Assembly (NCBI GenBank): GCA_009780885.1
Contig: WQZF01000005.1
Span: forward strand, 1-64,000
Length of the DNA: 64,000 bases
Direction of reading: 5' to 3'
Origin: Betaproteobacteria bacterium
Lineage (GTDB): Bacteria > Pseudomonadota > Gammaproteobacteria > Burkholderiales > Rhodocyclaceae
Below, in pieces: positions 9,519-19,448 of this stretch. How positions within the stretch are numbered: position 1 is the first letter of the stretch; every line of letters starts with the position of its first letter. The notes under the pieces are model-generated. The model was given only the letters and a program-made list of their open reading frames with translations. It was not told the origin of the DNA and searched no databases. The translations under genes and the position numbers were made by a program.

Positions 9519-10763
9519 ATGTTTTCCGCAAAAGATATTCTGGCAAAAACCGACCCCGACCTCTGGCGCGCGATCGAGAATGAAAACCGGCGTCAGGAAG
9601 ATCATATCGAGTTGATCGCTTCCGAGAATTACGTCAGCCACGCCGTGATGCAGGCGCAAGGCTCGCAGCTCACGAACAAGTATGCCGAGGGTTATCCCGG
9701 CAAGCGTTATTACGGCGGCTGCGAACATGTGGATGTCGCCGAACAACTGGCGATCGACCGGCTGAAGAAACTCTTCGGGGCCGATTGCGCGAACGTGCAG
9801 CCGAATTCCGGCTCGCAGGCGAACCAGGCGGCGCTGATGGCTTTCCTGAAACCCGGCGATACGATCATGGGCATGAGCCTGGCCGAAGGCGGGCACCTGA
9901 CGCACGGGATGCCGCTCAATATGTCAGGCAAATGGTTCAACGTCGTTTCCTACGGACTCAACGAGCAGGAAGAAATCGACTATCCGCGCATGGCCGCGCT
10001 CGCGCGCGAACACAAGCCGAAAATGATCATCGCCGGCGCTTCGGCCTATTCCCTGCGCATCGACTTCGATCAATTTTCCAGGGTCGCAAAGGAAATCGGC
10101 GCGATTTTCATGGTCGATATGGCCCATTACGCCGGGTTGATCGCTGCCGGTTTTTATCCGAATCCGGTACCGTGCGCCGACATCGTCACTTCGACCACGC
10201 ACAAGACCCTGCGCGGACCGCGCGGCGGTTTCATCCTGATGAAGGCAGAGCACGAAAAGGCGGTGAATTCCGCCGTCTTCCCCGGCCTGCAAGGCGGGCC
10301 GCTGATGCACGTCATCGCCGCCAAGGCCGTTGCATTCAAGGAAGCCTCGACGCCAGCTTTCGGCCTCTATCAGGAACAGGTCATCGCTAATGCTCGCGTC
10401 ATGTCCCGCGCACTCGGTGAGCGCGGCTTGCGCATCGTTTCCGGACGAACCGAAAGCCACCTCTTCCTCGTCGACCTGCGCGCCAGGAACATCACCGGCA
10501 AGGACGCCGAAGCCGCGCTCGGCAAGGCGCACATCACGGTCAACAAGAACGCCATTCCGAACGATCCGCAAAAACCCTTCGTCACTTCCGGCATCCGCAT
10601 CGGTTCACCGGCCATGACCACGCGCGGTTTCGGTGAAATCGAGGCGGAGGAAGTCGCACATCTGATCGCCGATGTGCTCGAACGCCCGAATGACGAAAAG
10701 GCGCTCGAATCGGTACGCGCACAGGTTGCCGAACTGTGCCGCAAATATCCTGTCTACGGATGA
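9519..10763 (+). CDS. glyA: Serine hydroxymethyltransferase
   Basis: The 414-residue product has the standard length and sequence of bacterial SHMT ([19 protein letters not shown]...). It has the PLP-lysine motif [14 protein letters not shown] near residue 229 and [15 protein letters not shown] near the C-terminus. It interconverts serine and glycine with tetrahydrofolate, the main source of one-carbon units. The ATG at 9519 is preceded by GGAG at 9505-9508. It heads the glyA-nrdR-ribD series, an arrangement common in proteobacteria. I looked for a glycine or purine control element upstream and found only a short CCCGC...GCGGG stem. Confidence 0.98.
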   Translation: MFSAKDILAKTDPDLWRAIENENRRQEDHIELIASENYVSHAVMQAQGSQLTNKYAEGYPGKRYYGGCEHVDVAEQLAIDRLKKLFGADCANVQPNSGSQANQAALMAFLKPGDTIMGMSLAEGGHLTHGMPLNMSGKWFNVVSYGLNEQEEIDYPRMAALAREHKPKMIIAGASAYSLRIDFDQFSRVAKEIGAIFMVDMAHYAGLIAAGFYPNPVPCADIVTSTTHKTLRGPRGGFILMKAEHEKAVNSAVFPGLQGGPLMHVIAAKAVAFKEASTPAFGLYQEQVIANARVMSRALGERGLRIVSGRTESHLFLVDLRARNITGKDAEAALGKAHITVNKNAIPNDPQKPFVTSGIRIGSPAMTTRGFGEIEAEEVAHLIADVLERPNDEKALESVRAQVAELCRKYPVYG

Positions 10764-10782
10764 CCCCCGGAATCCTTCTCGC

Positions 10783-11289
10783 ATGAAATGCCATTTTTGC
10801 GGCGCTGAAGACACCATCGTTGCCGACACCCGGGTCAACGAAGATGGCGATGTCGTGCGGCGCCGCCGCCGTTGCCTCTCCTGCGACAAACGCTTTACCA
10901 CCTACGAACGCGCCGAGATCCGGCTCCCGCAGGTGGTCAAGCGCAACGGCTCGCGTGCCGAATACAACCGCGACAAATTGACCGCCAGCCTTTGGCTGGC
11001 GCTGCGCAAGCGCCCGGTCGGCGCAGAGGCCGTCGACAATGCCGTGGCGCGGATCGAGGAAAAACTGCTCGCCCAGGGCGAGCGCGAAATCGCCTCGGAA
11101 AAGATCGGCGCAATGGTGATGCGCGAATTGAAAAAACTCGACAAGGTCGCCTATATCCGCTTCGCCTCGGTCTACCGCAATTTCGAGGACATCGACGAAT
11201 TTTCCGACGCCGTGCGCGAAGTCTCGTCCAAGCCGCTTAAAGCCGCCAGAGCCCCCAAGGCTACGCGCCGCACAACGAAGAATCCCTGA
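10783..11289 (+). CDS. nrdR: Transcriptional repressor NrdR
   Basis: From the ATG at 10783 the 168-residue product starts [10 protein letters not shown], with the zinc-ribbon cysteines at 3, 6, 31 and 34. An ATP-cone domain follows ([22 protein letters not shown]...). NrdR senses ATP/dATP and represses ribonucleotide reductase genes through paired NrdR boxes. It follows glyA by 19 bp and is probably cotranscribed. The C-terminal tail after VREVSS ([19 protein letters not shown]) is a basic extension beyond the typical ~150-residue length. Confidence 0.97.
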   Translation: MKCHFCGAEDTIVADTRVNEDGDVVRRRRRCLSCDKRFTTYERAEIRLPQVVKRNGSRAEYNRDKLTASLWLALRKRPVGAEAVDNAVARIEEKLLAQGEREIASEKIGAMVMRELKKLDKVAYIRFASVYRNFEDIDEFSDAVREVSSKPLKAARAPKATRRTTKNP

Positions 11290-11365
11290 CGCGAATGCGC
11301 GGGATACGCCTCTTTCTGCCCACGGAGAAAAAAGCGGGCAAGAGGCCCGCGCTCCCTGAGTTGAA

Positions 11366-12547
11366 ATGAGCCCGCTTTCCGATACCCCCTCTTTCTCCGC
11401 CGCCGACCACGCCCACATGGCCACGGCGCTGCGTCTGGCCGAGCGCGGCATGATGACAACCACGCCGAATCCGCGCGTCGGCTGCTTGATCGTCGCCGAT
11501 GAAAAAATCATCGGCAGCGGATGGCACCGCCGCGCCGGGGAGCCGCACGCCGAGGCGCTGGCGCTGGCGCAAGCCGGGACGCGCGCGCGCGGCGCAACGG
11601 TCTATGTAACGCTCGAACCCTGCGCCCACCACGGACGCACGCCGCCCTGCGCCGACGCGCTGATCGCCGCCGGCGTCCGCCGCGTCGTCGCCGCCGTGCG
11701 CGACCCCAACCCGCTCGTCGCCGGCCAGGGATTGGCGCGTCTTGCCGCCGCCGGAATCGAAACCGGAATCGGGCTTCTGGACGAGGCGGCGCGTGAGCTG
11801 AACATCGGCTTTTTCACACGCATGACCCAGGGACGCCCCTGGATGCGCCTGAAGGCCGCCGCGAGCCTGGACGGAAAAACGGCGCTCGCCGACGGTCAAA
11901 GCCAGTGGATCACCGGCGAGGACGCCCGCCAGGACGGACACCGCTGGCGCGCGCGCGCCTGCGCGATCCTCTCCGCCAGCGGCACCGTTCGCCACGACGA
12001 TCCGCGCCTCAACCCGCGCGGAGTCGACGAACGCGCATGGGGCAACTGGAGCGACGGGAATCCCCAGGACGGCGCGGAAGCATTGCCGCCACGCGCGCCG
12101 CTCAAAGTCATCGTCGACAGCCGTCTGGAACTCTCGCCGCAAGCGCGGCTCTTCGAGGACGGCACGCCGGCGCTCATCGCGACCGCGACGCCGGAAGCCG
12201 ACCCCGCGCGGATTGCCGCCCTGCAAGCCCGTGGCGCGGAAATCGTGTTTCTTCCGGAAAAAACCCGCCCCGATCATGTCGACCTCTCCGCGCTCTGTGC
12301 CGAACTTGCCCGGCGCGGCATCAACGAAGTCCACGTCGAAGCGGGCCGCCGCCTGAACGGCGCCCTGATCGCCGCCGGACTGGCCGACGAATTGCTGCTC
12401 TACCTCGCCCCTCGCCTGATCGGCGCAGACGCGCTCGACCTCTTCGCCCTGCCCCCGCTCTCCGCGCTCGCAGAATCCCGCCGCCTTGCCTGGCACGAAC
12501 TGCGCCAGATCGGCGAGGACCTGAGGATCATCGCGCGATTCTTCTGA
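11366..12547 (+). CDS. ribD: Bifunctional riboflavin biosynthesis deaminase/reductase
   Basis: A 393-residue fusion of pyrimidine deaminase and reductase domains. The deaminase has the zinc motif HAE at 61-63 and PCAHHGRTPPC with Cys 86 and Cys 95. The reductase follows from about residue 150 (RPWMRLKAAASLDGKTA). The enzyme performs the second and third steps of riboflavin synthesis from GTP. The 76-bp gap after nrdR has a GC-rich hairpin (CGGGC...GCCCG) and is too short for an FMN riboswitch. No other rib genes are in the window, although ribE/ribBA usually follow in related genomes; here the run is cut off by a repeat and an oppositely oriented gene. Confidence 0.97.
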   Translation: MSPLSDTPSFSAADHAHMATALRLAERGMMTTTPNPRVGCLIVADEKIIGSGWHRRAGEPHAEALALAQAGTRARGATVYVTLEPCAHHGRTPPCADALIAAGVRRVVAAVRDPNPLVAGQGLARLAAAGIETGIGLLDEAARELNIGFFTRMTQGRPWMRLKAAASLDGKTALADGQSQWITGEDARQDGHRWRARACAILSASGTVRHDDPRLNPRGVDERAWGNWSDGNPQDGAEALPPRAPLKVIVDSRLELSPQARLFEDGTPALIATATPEADPARIAALQARGAEIVFLPEKTRPDHVDLSALCAELARRGINEVHVEAGRRLNGALIAAGLADELLLYLAPRLIGADALDLFALPPLSALAESRRLAWHELRQIGEDLRIIARFF

Positions 12548-12559
12548 GTGATGAAAACC

Positions 12560-12588
12560 TGCGGGACGATTGCCATCGTCCCCTGCAG
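12560..12588 (+). terminator. Putative terminator hairpin after ribD
   Basis: GGGACGAT at 12563-12570 and ATCGTCCC at 12575-12582 form a perfect 8-bp stem with a four-base loop, a few bases after the ribD stop. The following TTTGTTTGT is T-rich but interrupted. A near-identical hairpin occurs at about 29000-29025, so this may be a repeat rather than a dedicated terminator. Confidence 0.5.
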
Positions 12589-12600
12589 TTTGTTTGTCAT

Positions 12601-12678
12601 ATTTTCTAAATTTACTTAAATAATGTTTCGCTACTGTAGTGATTTTTAATCAATAATTATTACAGTAATTTAGAAAAT
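12601..12678. repeat. AT-rich palindromic repeat, copy 3 (78 bp)
   Basis: A clean copy, starting ATTTTCTAAATTTACTTAAA, centre CTACTGTAGTG, ending AATTTAGAAAAT. It lies between the convergent genes ribD and the YgjP-like gene, 22 bp from the latter's stop codon. Confidence 0.92.
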
Positions 12679-12700
12679 CGGTAGTTTACAAAACGTCTCC

Positions 12701-13474
12701 TCACCAATGCGGCAGCACATCGCCCCTCTGGCGGAGTTCGCGGCGGAGTTCACGGTAGTCGGGGCAGACCGAGGCGACGATGGCCCAGAAGCGGGGGCTG
12801 TGGTTCATTTCGCGCAGGTGGGCGAGTTCGTGGACGACGACGTAGTCGATCAGGCGCGGGTGCAGGTGGATCAGGCGCCAGTTGAGGCGGATGCCGCTCG
12901 CCTTGCTGCAACTGCCCCAGCGGGTGCGGGCTGCCGAGAGGGCGAGCGGGGGTTGAGGGCAATCCATTGTTGCGGCCAGATGGCGCAGGCGCTCGGCGAA
13001 ATGAGTCCGCGCATGGGCGCGGAAGGCGTGTTCCAGCGCGGCGCGCGGGTCGGCGCCGGGCTTGAGGAAAAGCGTCAGCGTCGGCGGCGGGCCGGGGTTC
13101 CAGAGGGCGCGGGGGGCGCGTCTGCTGTCATGGGCGCGCGCCAGCGTGAGTTGGAGCGTGTTTCCCAGATACGGGAGCGGCATTCCATCTTCGATGGGCA
13201 GCGGTTGCGGCTGGCGGCGGTCGCGCCATTCGTCGATTTTTTGCAGTACCCAGTCGCCGTGGCGCAGGATCAGGGCTTCGATTTCGTGGATGCCCGCGCG
13301 CAGCGGCGCTCCGACGCGCAGTCCGCGATGGTCGATGGAAAGTCCGATCGTGCGCCGCCGCGCGCGGCGCACGACATAGGAAATCCTGTGTCCGGAAAGC
13401 AGGATCGAGCGCAGGCTTTCTTCGCCGGAGCGCGGAGCGAGGTCGGTGAAGGGGAGCAGGAATTGTTCGAGCAT
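12701..13474 (-). CDS. YgjP-like (M48/SprT-related) metallopeptidase
   Basis: From the ATG at 13474 the 257-residue protein contains the zinc motif HELAH at 215-219, with the third-ligand region MNHSPRFW just after it. Upstream is the segment RTRWGSCSKASGIRLNWRLI, the WGSCS...LNWRL signature of YgjP (DUF45). The frame is open further upstream, but that part overlaps the SDH-like gene on the same strand and does not resemble this family. In related betaproteobacteria a gene of this type sits next to plsC and gmhB; here an SDH-like protease gene lies between. The physiological substrate is unknown. Confidence 0.9.
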   Translation of the reverse strand: MLEQFLLPFTDLAPRSGEESLRSILLSGHRISYVVRRARRRTIGLSIDHRGLRVGAPLRAGIHEIEALILRHGDWVLQKIDEWRDRRQPQPLPIEDGMPLPYLGNTLQLTLARAHDSRRAPRALWNPGPPPTLTLFLKPGADPRAALEHAFRAHARTHFAERLRHLAATMDCPQPPLALSAARTRWGSCSKASGIRLNWRLIHLHPRLIDYVVVHELAHLREMNHSPRFWAIVASVCPDYRELRRELRQRGDVLPHW

Positions 13475-13530
13475 GGGTGGGTCGGGGTGTTTTTTTATTT
13501 GGAGCGATTTTGATTCAAGGCGGTACGCTT

Positions 13531-13573
13531 TTCCCTCTCCCGGCGCTTCGCGCCACCCCTCCACGGGAGGGGA
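13531..13573. repeat. GGCGCTTCGCGCC-type repeat
   Basis: CTCTCCCGGCGCTTCGCGCCACCCCTCC followed by GGGAGGGG resembles blocks at about 28885-28930 and (inverted) 33649-33693. It lies in the gap between the YgjP-like gene and the SDH-like gene, beside a GAGCGATTTTGATTCA motif that resembles the arms of the element at 31422-31584. Confidence 0.6.
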
Positions 13574-13599
13574 ATTTATTTCCCTCGATGGAGCGGAGT

Positions 13600-14625
13600 T
13601 TAGGAGATGTGCAGGAAGCTCTTGCGGATCTTGCCGTTCTCGCGTTCGATACGCCGCCAACTGCTGTTGTCGTTCATGGTGATCCAGCGGCGTTCCTCGG
13701 AGCGGTAGAACCAGTCCTTGTCCTGCTGGAAATAGACTTGCAGGTCGCGTGCTTCCCAGATGTTGAGGATTTCGTTGCTGTGGGCGCGGATATCGTCGAA
13801 ATCGGTGGTCGCCTTTTGCCCCATTTCGCTGTACAGGGTGTTGAGTTCGAGCAGCAGGGTGTTGATTTCCGGCGCGAGACGGTCGACCTTGAGTCCAAGT
13901 TTTTGCGCTTCGTCGAGCAGGATCGGGTAGCTGTGCGAGGGATATTTGGCGTTGAGCGCGGTGGCGATGCGGTCGGCGGTATCCCCCTCTTTCATGTGGT
14001 GCGAGAGGAGTTCCTTGCAGATCATGATCGAGAGCGATTCGGCGCGGTCGACGGCGCCGACGACGAGCGGATGCACATGCTGGAACAGCGCCTCGTAGGC
14101 ATTTACCTTGCTGTCCGCCGGTTCCGAGCGCCACAGGCGGATAACCCGCGTGAGTTCGTCCAGGCTGACGCTGACGCGGTCGTTGTCGCGGTCGAGCGGC
14201 GAGAGGGCATGGGTCAGCGAGGTGTCGACGGCAGTCAGATAGGCCAGCGGCCCCATCCGGATTTCATCGGCGCCCAGCGCGATCATCGTCGCCGCCGAGG
14301 CGCATTCGAGGGGCACCAGCGCGACCAGGCGCTTTCCGAATTGCCGGATCAGATTGACGATGCGCAACGCGGCTTCGCCGGTGCCGCCGTCGGATTTGAC
14401 GAAAAGATAGACCGTTTCCTGCGGCCCCAGCTTTTCCAGCAGGCTGTAGAGCACCAGCACATCGCTGTGGCAGACAGAGCCGCGCGCGTTGTTCCAGTAG
14501 ACGATCAGCGTGCCGCCCAACAGCGCGTCGAGTCTTGCAATGGCGTGCTGCGTTTTCTTGAAGAGAACGGGGGGCTGCTTGATGGTGTGATCGTTCTGTT
14601 GCGGGGTTTGCACTTGCGAGTCCAT
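13600..14625 (-). CDS. SDH-family Clp-fold serine protease-like protein
   Basis: A 341-residue protein with crotonase/Clp-fold signatures: VKSDGGTGEAALRIVNLI near residue 77, LECASAATMIALGADEI with the likely nucleophile Ser110, and PLAYLTAVDTSLTHAL with Asp134. This arrangement matches the SDH/SppA-like group of soluble Clp-fold proteases (PF01972). No signal peptide or membrane helix is visible, so it is probably cytosolic. The start has GGAGCC seven bases upstream. It lies between plsC and the YgjP-like gene, separated from both by repeats, which suggests a later insertion into a conserved cluster. The substrate is unknown. Confidence 0.78.
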   Translation of the reverse strand: MDSQVQTPQQNDHTIKQPPVLFKKTQHAIARLDALLGGTLIVYWNNARGSVCHSDVLVLYSLLEKLGPQETVYLFVKSDGGTGEAALRIVNLIRQFGKRLVALVPLECASAATMIALGADEIRMGPLAYLTAVDTSLTHALSPLDRDNDRVSVSLDELTRVIRLWRSEPADSKVNAYEALFQHVHPLVVGAVDRAESLSIMICKELLSHHMKEGDTADRIATALNAKYPSHSYPILLDEAQKLGLKVDRLAPEINTLLLELNTLYSEMGQKATTDFDDIRAHSNEILNIWEARDLQVYFQQDKDWFYRSEERRWITMNDNSSWRRIERENGKIRKSFLHIS

Positions 14626-14636
14626 GAAGGCTCCTT

Positions 14637-14806
14637 ATTGAACCGGCAATTAAGGATTGATTTCCAAGGTATGTAGGATGGGTAGAGCGCAAGCGAAACC
14701 CATCATTTCTTCCTCTGCAACTCCGATGGGTTTCGCTTCGCTCTACCCATCCTACGCGGTCTTGGAATGATCCGGTTTTTCTCAACCCTTAATTGCCAGG
14801 TGAATA
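14637..14806. repeat. Modular inverted-repeat element with outer arms (copy B2)
   Basis: An inner GTAGGATGGGTAGAGCGC...CTCTACCCATCCTAC palindrome (14673-14755) is flanked by outer arms. The left arm reads TATTGAACCGGCAATTAAGG; the right arm, read on the minus strand, gives TATTCACCTGGCAATTAAGG, differing at a few positions. The whole looks like a ~170-bp non-coding mobile element. The right arm overlaps the 3' end of plsC and encodes its last residues and stop codon. Confidence 0.8.
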
Positions 14807-15526
14807 ATGCTGTGGAGAAATCCGCCGCATTTCGGCCTCGATCCAGGCTTCGACGCGGGTATTCAGTTCCCGGTCGGTCATGCCTTTCGGATCGATCGCG
14901 GGGCCGATGCTCATGACGACTTTCCCCGGTTTTTTGATGAATGCGTTTTTCGGCCAGCACCCTCCGGCGTTGTGCGCGATGGGGACGACCTTCGCGCCGG
15001 TCTGGGTTGCCAGATGCGCGCCTCCGATCTTGTAGCGGCCCGTCTCGCCCGGCGCGACCCGGGTGCCTTCGGGAAAGATGATGATCCACAGGCCGCAGTC
15101 CAGGCAGGCGCGGCCCTGGTCGACCATTCGCTTCAGCGCATCGCGCCCGGAAGAGCGGTCGATCCAGATGGTTTTCATCGAGGCCAAGGCCCAGCCGAAA
15201 AAGGGGATGAGCAGCAGTTCGCGTTTCAGGACGAAGACGGGATTCTGCGTCGCGGGACGAAGGTCCTGCAAGGCCAGCGTCTCCCATGCCGATTGGTGCT
15301 TGGAAAGGATGATCGAGGCTTCGGCGGGAAGATTTTCAAGGCCGCGAATTTCGGCGCGGATGCCCAGCAGATGCGCGACCAGCCACATGACGATGCGCCG
15401 CCAGGCGCTGATGGTGCCAGCGCGGAAGGTGCGCGGCAGCGGGATGCCGAGGACGACAATGGCGCCCGTGGGAATCGTGAGCACCACGAGCAACAGGAGG
15501 AAGAGCAATGAGCGCAGGAAATTCAT
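14789..15526 (-). CDS. plsC: 1-acyl-sn-glycerol-3-phosphate acyltransferase
   Basis: This 245-residue protein begins with a hydrophobic segment (residues 4-30). It has the acyltransferase motif KHQSAWET, with His77 and Glu82 in the HX4D/E position, and FPEGTR at 151-156. It converts lysophosphatidic acid to phosphatidic acid at the inner membrane. Its ATG overlaps the gmhB stop by 4 bp, implying translational coupling. The final residues HYSPGN and the stop codon come from the arm of a repeat element, so the original C-terminus may have been replaced. Confidence 0.93.
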   Translation of the reverse strand: MNFLRSLLFLLLLVVLTIPTGAIVVLGIPLPRTFRAGTISAWRRIVMWLVAHLLGIRAEIRGLENLPAEASIILSKHQSAWETLALQDLRPATQNPVFVLKRELLLIPFFGWALASMKTIWIDRSSGRDALKRMVDQGRACLDCGLWIIIFPEGTRVAPGETGRYKIGGAHLATQTGAKVVPIAHNAGGCWPKNAFIKKPGKVVMSIGPAIDPKGMTDRELNTRVEAWIEAEMRRISPQHYSPGN

Positions 15527-16080
15527 GACTTCGGCGCTTGCCCGCTTGCCGCCAGGATGTGATCGACCGCCGCCGCGAGGTCGGCGAAGATCAGCGTATC
15601 CGGAGGCAACGCGCCTTCCTCCCTGGTCTTTTCGCCCTTGCCGGTCAGCACGAGGACCGGCAGCGCGCCCGCCTCCTTCGCCGCTTCGAGGTCGCGGCTG
15701 GCGTCGCCGATACAGGGGACGCCGGTGAGATCGGTATTGAAGCAGGCGGCGATGCGCTTGTGCATTCCGGCCTTCGGCTTGCGGCAATCGCATTTGTCGT
15801 CCGCCGCGTGCGGGCAGTAGAAAATCGCGTCGATGCGCGCGCCTTCGTCGGTGAGCGCCTTGTGCATTTTTTCGTGGATCGCGTTCAGGGTGTCCATATC
15901 GAACAGGCCGCGTCCGACGCCGGATTGGTTGGTGGCGACGGCGACATGGTATCCCGCCCGGTTCAGCCGCGCGATGGCCGCGAGACTGCCGGGAATCGGT
16001 TTCCATTCCGATGGCGATTTGATGTATTGCGCCGAGTCGAAGTTGATGACGCCGTCGCGGTCGAGGATGACAAGTTTCAT
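15523..16080 (-). CDS. gmhB: D-glycero-beta-D-manno-heptose-1,7-bisphosphate 7-phosphatase
   Basis: A 185-residue HAD phosphatase with LDRDGVIN (nucleophile and acid Asp7/Asp9), TNQSGVGRG, and the Cys-rich zinc loop CPHAADDKCDCRKPKAGM, followed by CIGDASRDLEAA. This is the GmhB signature. The enzyme makes the heptose-1-phosphate intermediate of ADP-heptose for the LPS core. It lies between glyS (25 bp) and plsC (4-bp overlap) in an arrangement common in betaproteobacteria, presumably one operon with glyQS. Confidence 0.96.
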   Translation of the reverse strand: MKLVILDRDGVINFDSAQYIKSPSEWKPIPGSLAAIARLNRAGYHVAVATNQSGVGRGLFDMDTLNAIHEKMHKALTDEGARIDAIFYCPHAADDKCDCRKPKAGMHKRIAACFNTDLTGVPCIGDASRDLEAAKEAGALPVLVLTGKGEKTREEGALPPDTLIFADLAAAVDHILAASGQAPKS

Positions 16081-16105
16081 GGCGGATCAGCAGGAGAAAG
16101 AAAAA

Positions 16106-18207
16106 TCAGGCACTCAGTTTCGAGAGGTCGGCGACGGCGTTCAGTTGCTCGAACAGCGCCCGAAGCAGGTTCAGCCGGTTGGCGCGCAACAGCGGCTCTT
16201 CGGTCATCACCATGACTTCGTCGAAAAAGGCATCGACTTCGGGGCGCACCGTCGCGAGTCCTTGCAGGGCTTGTGCGTAGGCGCCGTTTTCGACGTGCGA
16301 GCGGATCAGCGGCGAGAGGTGCAGCAGCCGCTCGAACAAGGCTTTTTCGGCATCTTCCTGCAACAGCGCCACGTCGGGAGCGTTTGATGCGGAGGCGGAC
16401 GCTTCCCCGGTTTTTTTCAGGATGTTGCCGATCCGCTTGTTCGCCGCCGCCAGCGCCTGCGCCGCGTCGAGCGCGGAGAAGGCGGCAAGCGCGGTGAGCT
16501 TCGCCGGAATCGTGTCGATCCGCGCCGGACGTTGCGCGCAAACGGCCTCGATGGCGTCCGGCGCGTGGCCGGCGTCGCGCAGGTAGCCGCGCAGGCGGTC
16601 GAGCAGGAAATCGAAGAGCGTTTCCTCGAAACCCGGCGTCAAAACCCCCGGCGCGAATTGCGCGCCCGCAGCGGCTATCAGCGCGTCGAGTCCGAGCGGC
16701 AGCGGCGTTTCGATCAGGATGCGCAGGACGCCGAGCGCGGCGCGGCGCAGCGCGAAGGGATCCTTGTCGCCGGTGGGAATCTGCCCGATGCCGAAAAATC
16801 CGGTCAGCACATCGAGCTTGTCGGCCAGCGCGACGGCGGCGGCGATATTGCCGCTCGGCAATTCGTCGCCCGCAAAGCGCGGCTTGTAATGCGCCTCGAT
16901 CGCGTCCGCGACGACCGGATTTTCGCCATCGGCACGCGCGTAATAGCGCCCCATGATGCCTTGCAGTTCGGGGAATTCGCCGACCATATCGGTCGTCAGG
17001 TCGGCCTTGGCGAGCAGGGCGGCACGCCGGGCCGCGTCCGCGTCGCTGCCCAGGCGGGCGGCGATGTCGCCGGCGAGGCTCTCCAGCCGCGCGACGCGCG
17101 CGCGCTGCGTGCCCAGCTTGTTGTGATAGACCACGGCGGACAGTTTTTCGACACGCGCGGAAAGCGCCTGCCTGCGATCCTGCTCGAAGAAGAAACGCGC
17201 ATCGGCCAGGCGCGGGCGCACCACGCGGGCATTGCCGGCGATGATGTGACGCGGGTCGGCGGTTTCCATGTTGGAAACGATCAGGAAGCGATTTTGCAGG
17301 CTGCCGTCGGCATTCAGCAGCGGAAAATATTTCTGGTTCTGCTGCATCGTCAGGATCAGGCATTCCTGCGGCACCGCGAGATATTCGGCCTCGAATTCGC
17401 CGACATGGACGACGGGCCATTCGGTGAGCGCCGTCACTTCGTCGAGCAGCGCCTCGGGCAGATGCGCCCGCGCGCCGAGCCTGTCGGCCTTGTCCTGCAA
17501 CTGCTTGCGGATCGATTCGCGCCGCCGGTCGAAGGAAGCGATCACCTTGCCGGAATCGAAGAGGAGCGCCGCGTAAGCCTCGGCATGCTCAAGGACGAGT
17601 TCGCCCTGCGAGAGAAAACGGTGTCCGCGTGTCGCGCGGCCGCTCGACAAACCCAGGGCTTCGCCCGGAACGACGCGCCCGCCGTGCAGCATCACGAGTC
17701 CATGCACCGGACGCACGAACTGAATGTCGCTCGCGCCCCAACGCATCACTTTCGGAATCGGCAGTTTCTTCAGCGCCTCGGAAACGATGCCGCCAAGCAC
17801 CGCGTCGAGCCGCGCGCCGGGAACGAGGAAGCGGTAAAAGAAGCTTTCCGCCTTGCCGTCCTGCCGCTTTTCAAACTCGGCAATCGCCTCCGGCGCGATG
17901 CCCTTGGAAGCGAGCTTTTTCAGCAAGGCCGGGGTCGGCCCTCCGGCGGCATCGAGCGCGACGGAAACCGGCATGATCTTTTCGTCGACCGCTGCTTCCG
18001 CCGCCGCTTCCGCCACCTGCGGAATCAGCACCGCGAGCCGGCGCGGCGTGGCGAACCACTCGAAAGGCGCATCCGTGGCGCTCAACCCGGCATCGGCAAG
18101 CCGGTCGCGCACGGCGAGGGCGAATGTTTCTCCCAGACGGGCAAGCGCCTTCGGAGGCAATTCCTCGGTCAGCAATTCGATCAGGAGAGGTGCTCTGGAC
18201 AGGGTGT

Positions 18208-18211
<4 letters not shown>
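16106..18211 (-). CDS. glyS: Glycine-tRNA ligase beta subunit
   Basis: The 701-residue product, with N-terminus [23 protein letters not shown], is the beta subunit of the bacterial alpha2beta2 glycyl-tRNA synthetase, which supplies tRNA recognition. The ATG at 18211 has GGAGG eight bases upstream; the frame opens six codons earlier, but without better support. The ATG overlaps the glyQ stop codon by 4 bp, so translation of the two subunits is probably coupled. Length and sequence are typical of the family. Confidence 0.98.
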
Positions 18212-19101
<890 letters not shown>

Positions 19102-19130
19102 GACAGAAAAAGTCCGTGAGAGGCGGTGAA

Positions 19131-19406
19131 AAGTGAAACGGACAATTTTACTTGCTTTTGCCGCTTTTTCCGCCGCGTTGCTTTCATGAGGAATGATGAC
19201 GCACAGCGCGGGCGTCCCGCCCGCATGCGGGCAAGATGCCCGCGTTCCTGTGGGGTGTGAAACCCATAGGTTGGCGGTGAGCGCAGCGAACCTCAACATT
19301 GCTGCCAATTCGTTGGCTTTATGACGAAATTTTCTAAATTTAGTTAAAGAATGTTTCACTACTATAGTGATTATTAACTAATAATTATTATAGTAATTTA
19401 GAAAAT
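19131..19406. repeat. Long direct repeat, copy 1 (glyQ-proximal)
   Basis: This segment runs AAGTGAAACG, CTTGCTTTT, a GCGCGGGCGTC...GCCCGCGTTCC block, CTGTGGGGTGTGA, ATAGGTTGGCGGTGA, CAACATTGCTGCCAAT, then an AT-rich element. It recurs in the same order and orientation at 21281-21529. The two copies bracket the AlbA_2/AAA_4 gene. They differ by substitutions and by a shorter spacer (about 27 bp less) in copy 2. No other gene is seen in the 19102-19448 gap. Confidence 0.88.
19329..19406. repeat. AT-rich palindromic repeat, copy 4 (78 bp)
   Basis: Starts ATTTTCTAAATTTAGTTAAA and ends TAATTTAGAAAAT, with centre CTACTATAGTG. It forms the end of the long direct repeat and lies 43 bp from the stop codon of the AlbA_2/AAA_4 gene. 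Confidence 0.92.
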
Positions 19407-19448
19407 TGACCCCCCAAAACCCTCTCGTGCTCTCCCCGCTTATCCCAT

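Noticed and set aside
11290-11365. FMN riboswitch upstream of ribD
   Set aside because: The 76-bp gap is too short for the ~120-nt RFN element and lacks its conserved segments.
14789-16006. A 405-codon frame including plsC plus an N-terminal extension
   Set aside because: The extension is an alternate-frame reading of gmhB; PlsC starts at 15526 with a 4-bp overlap.
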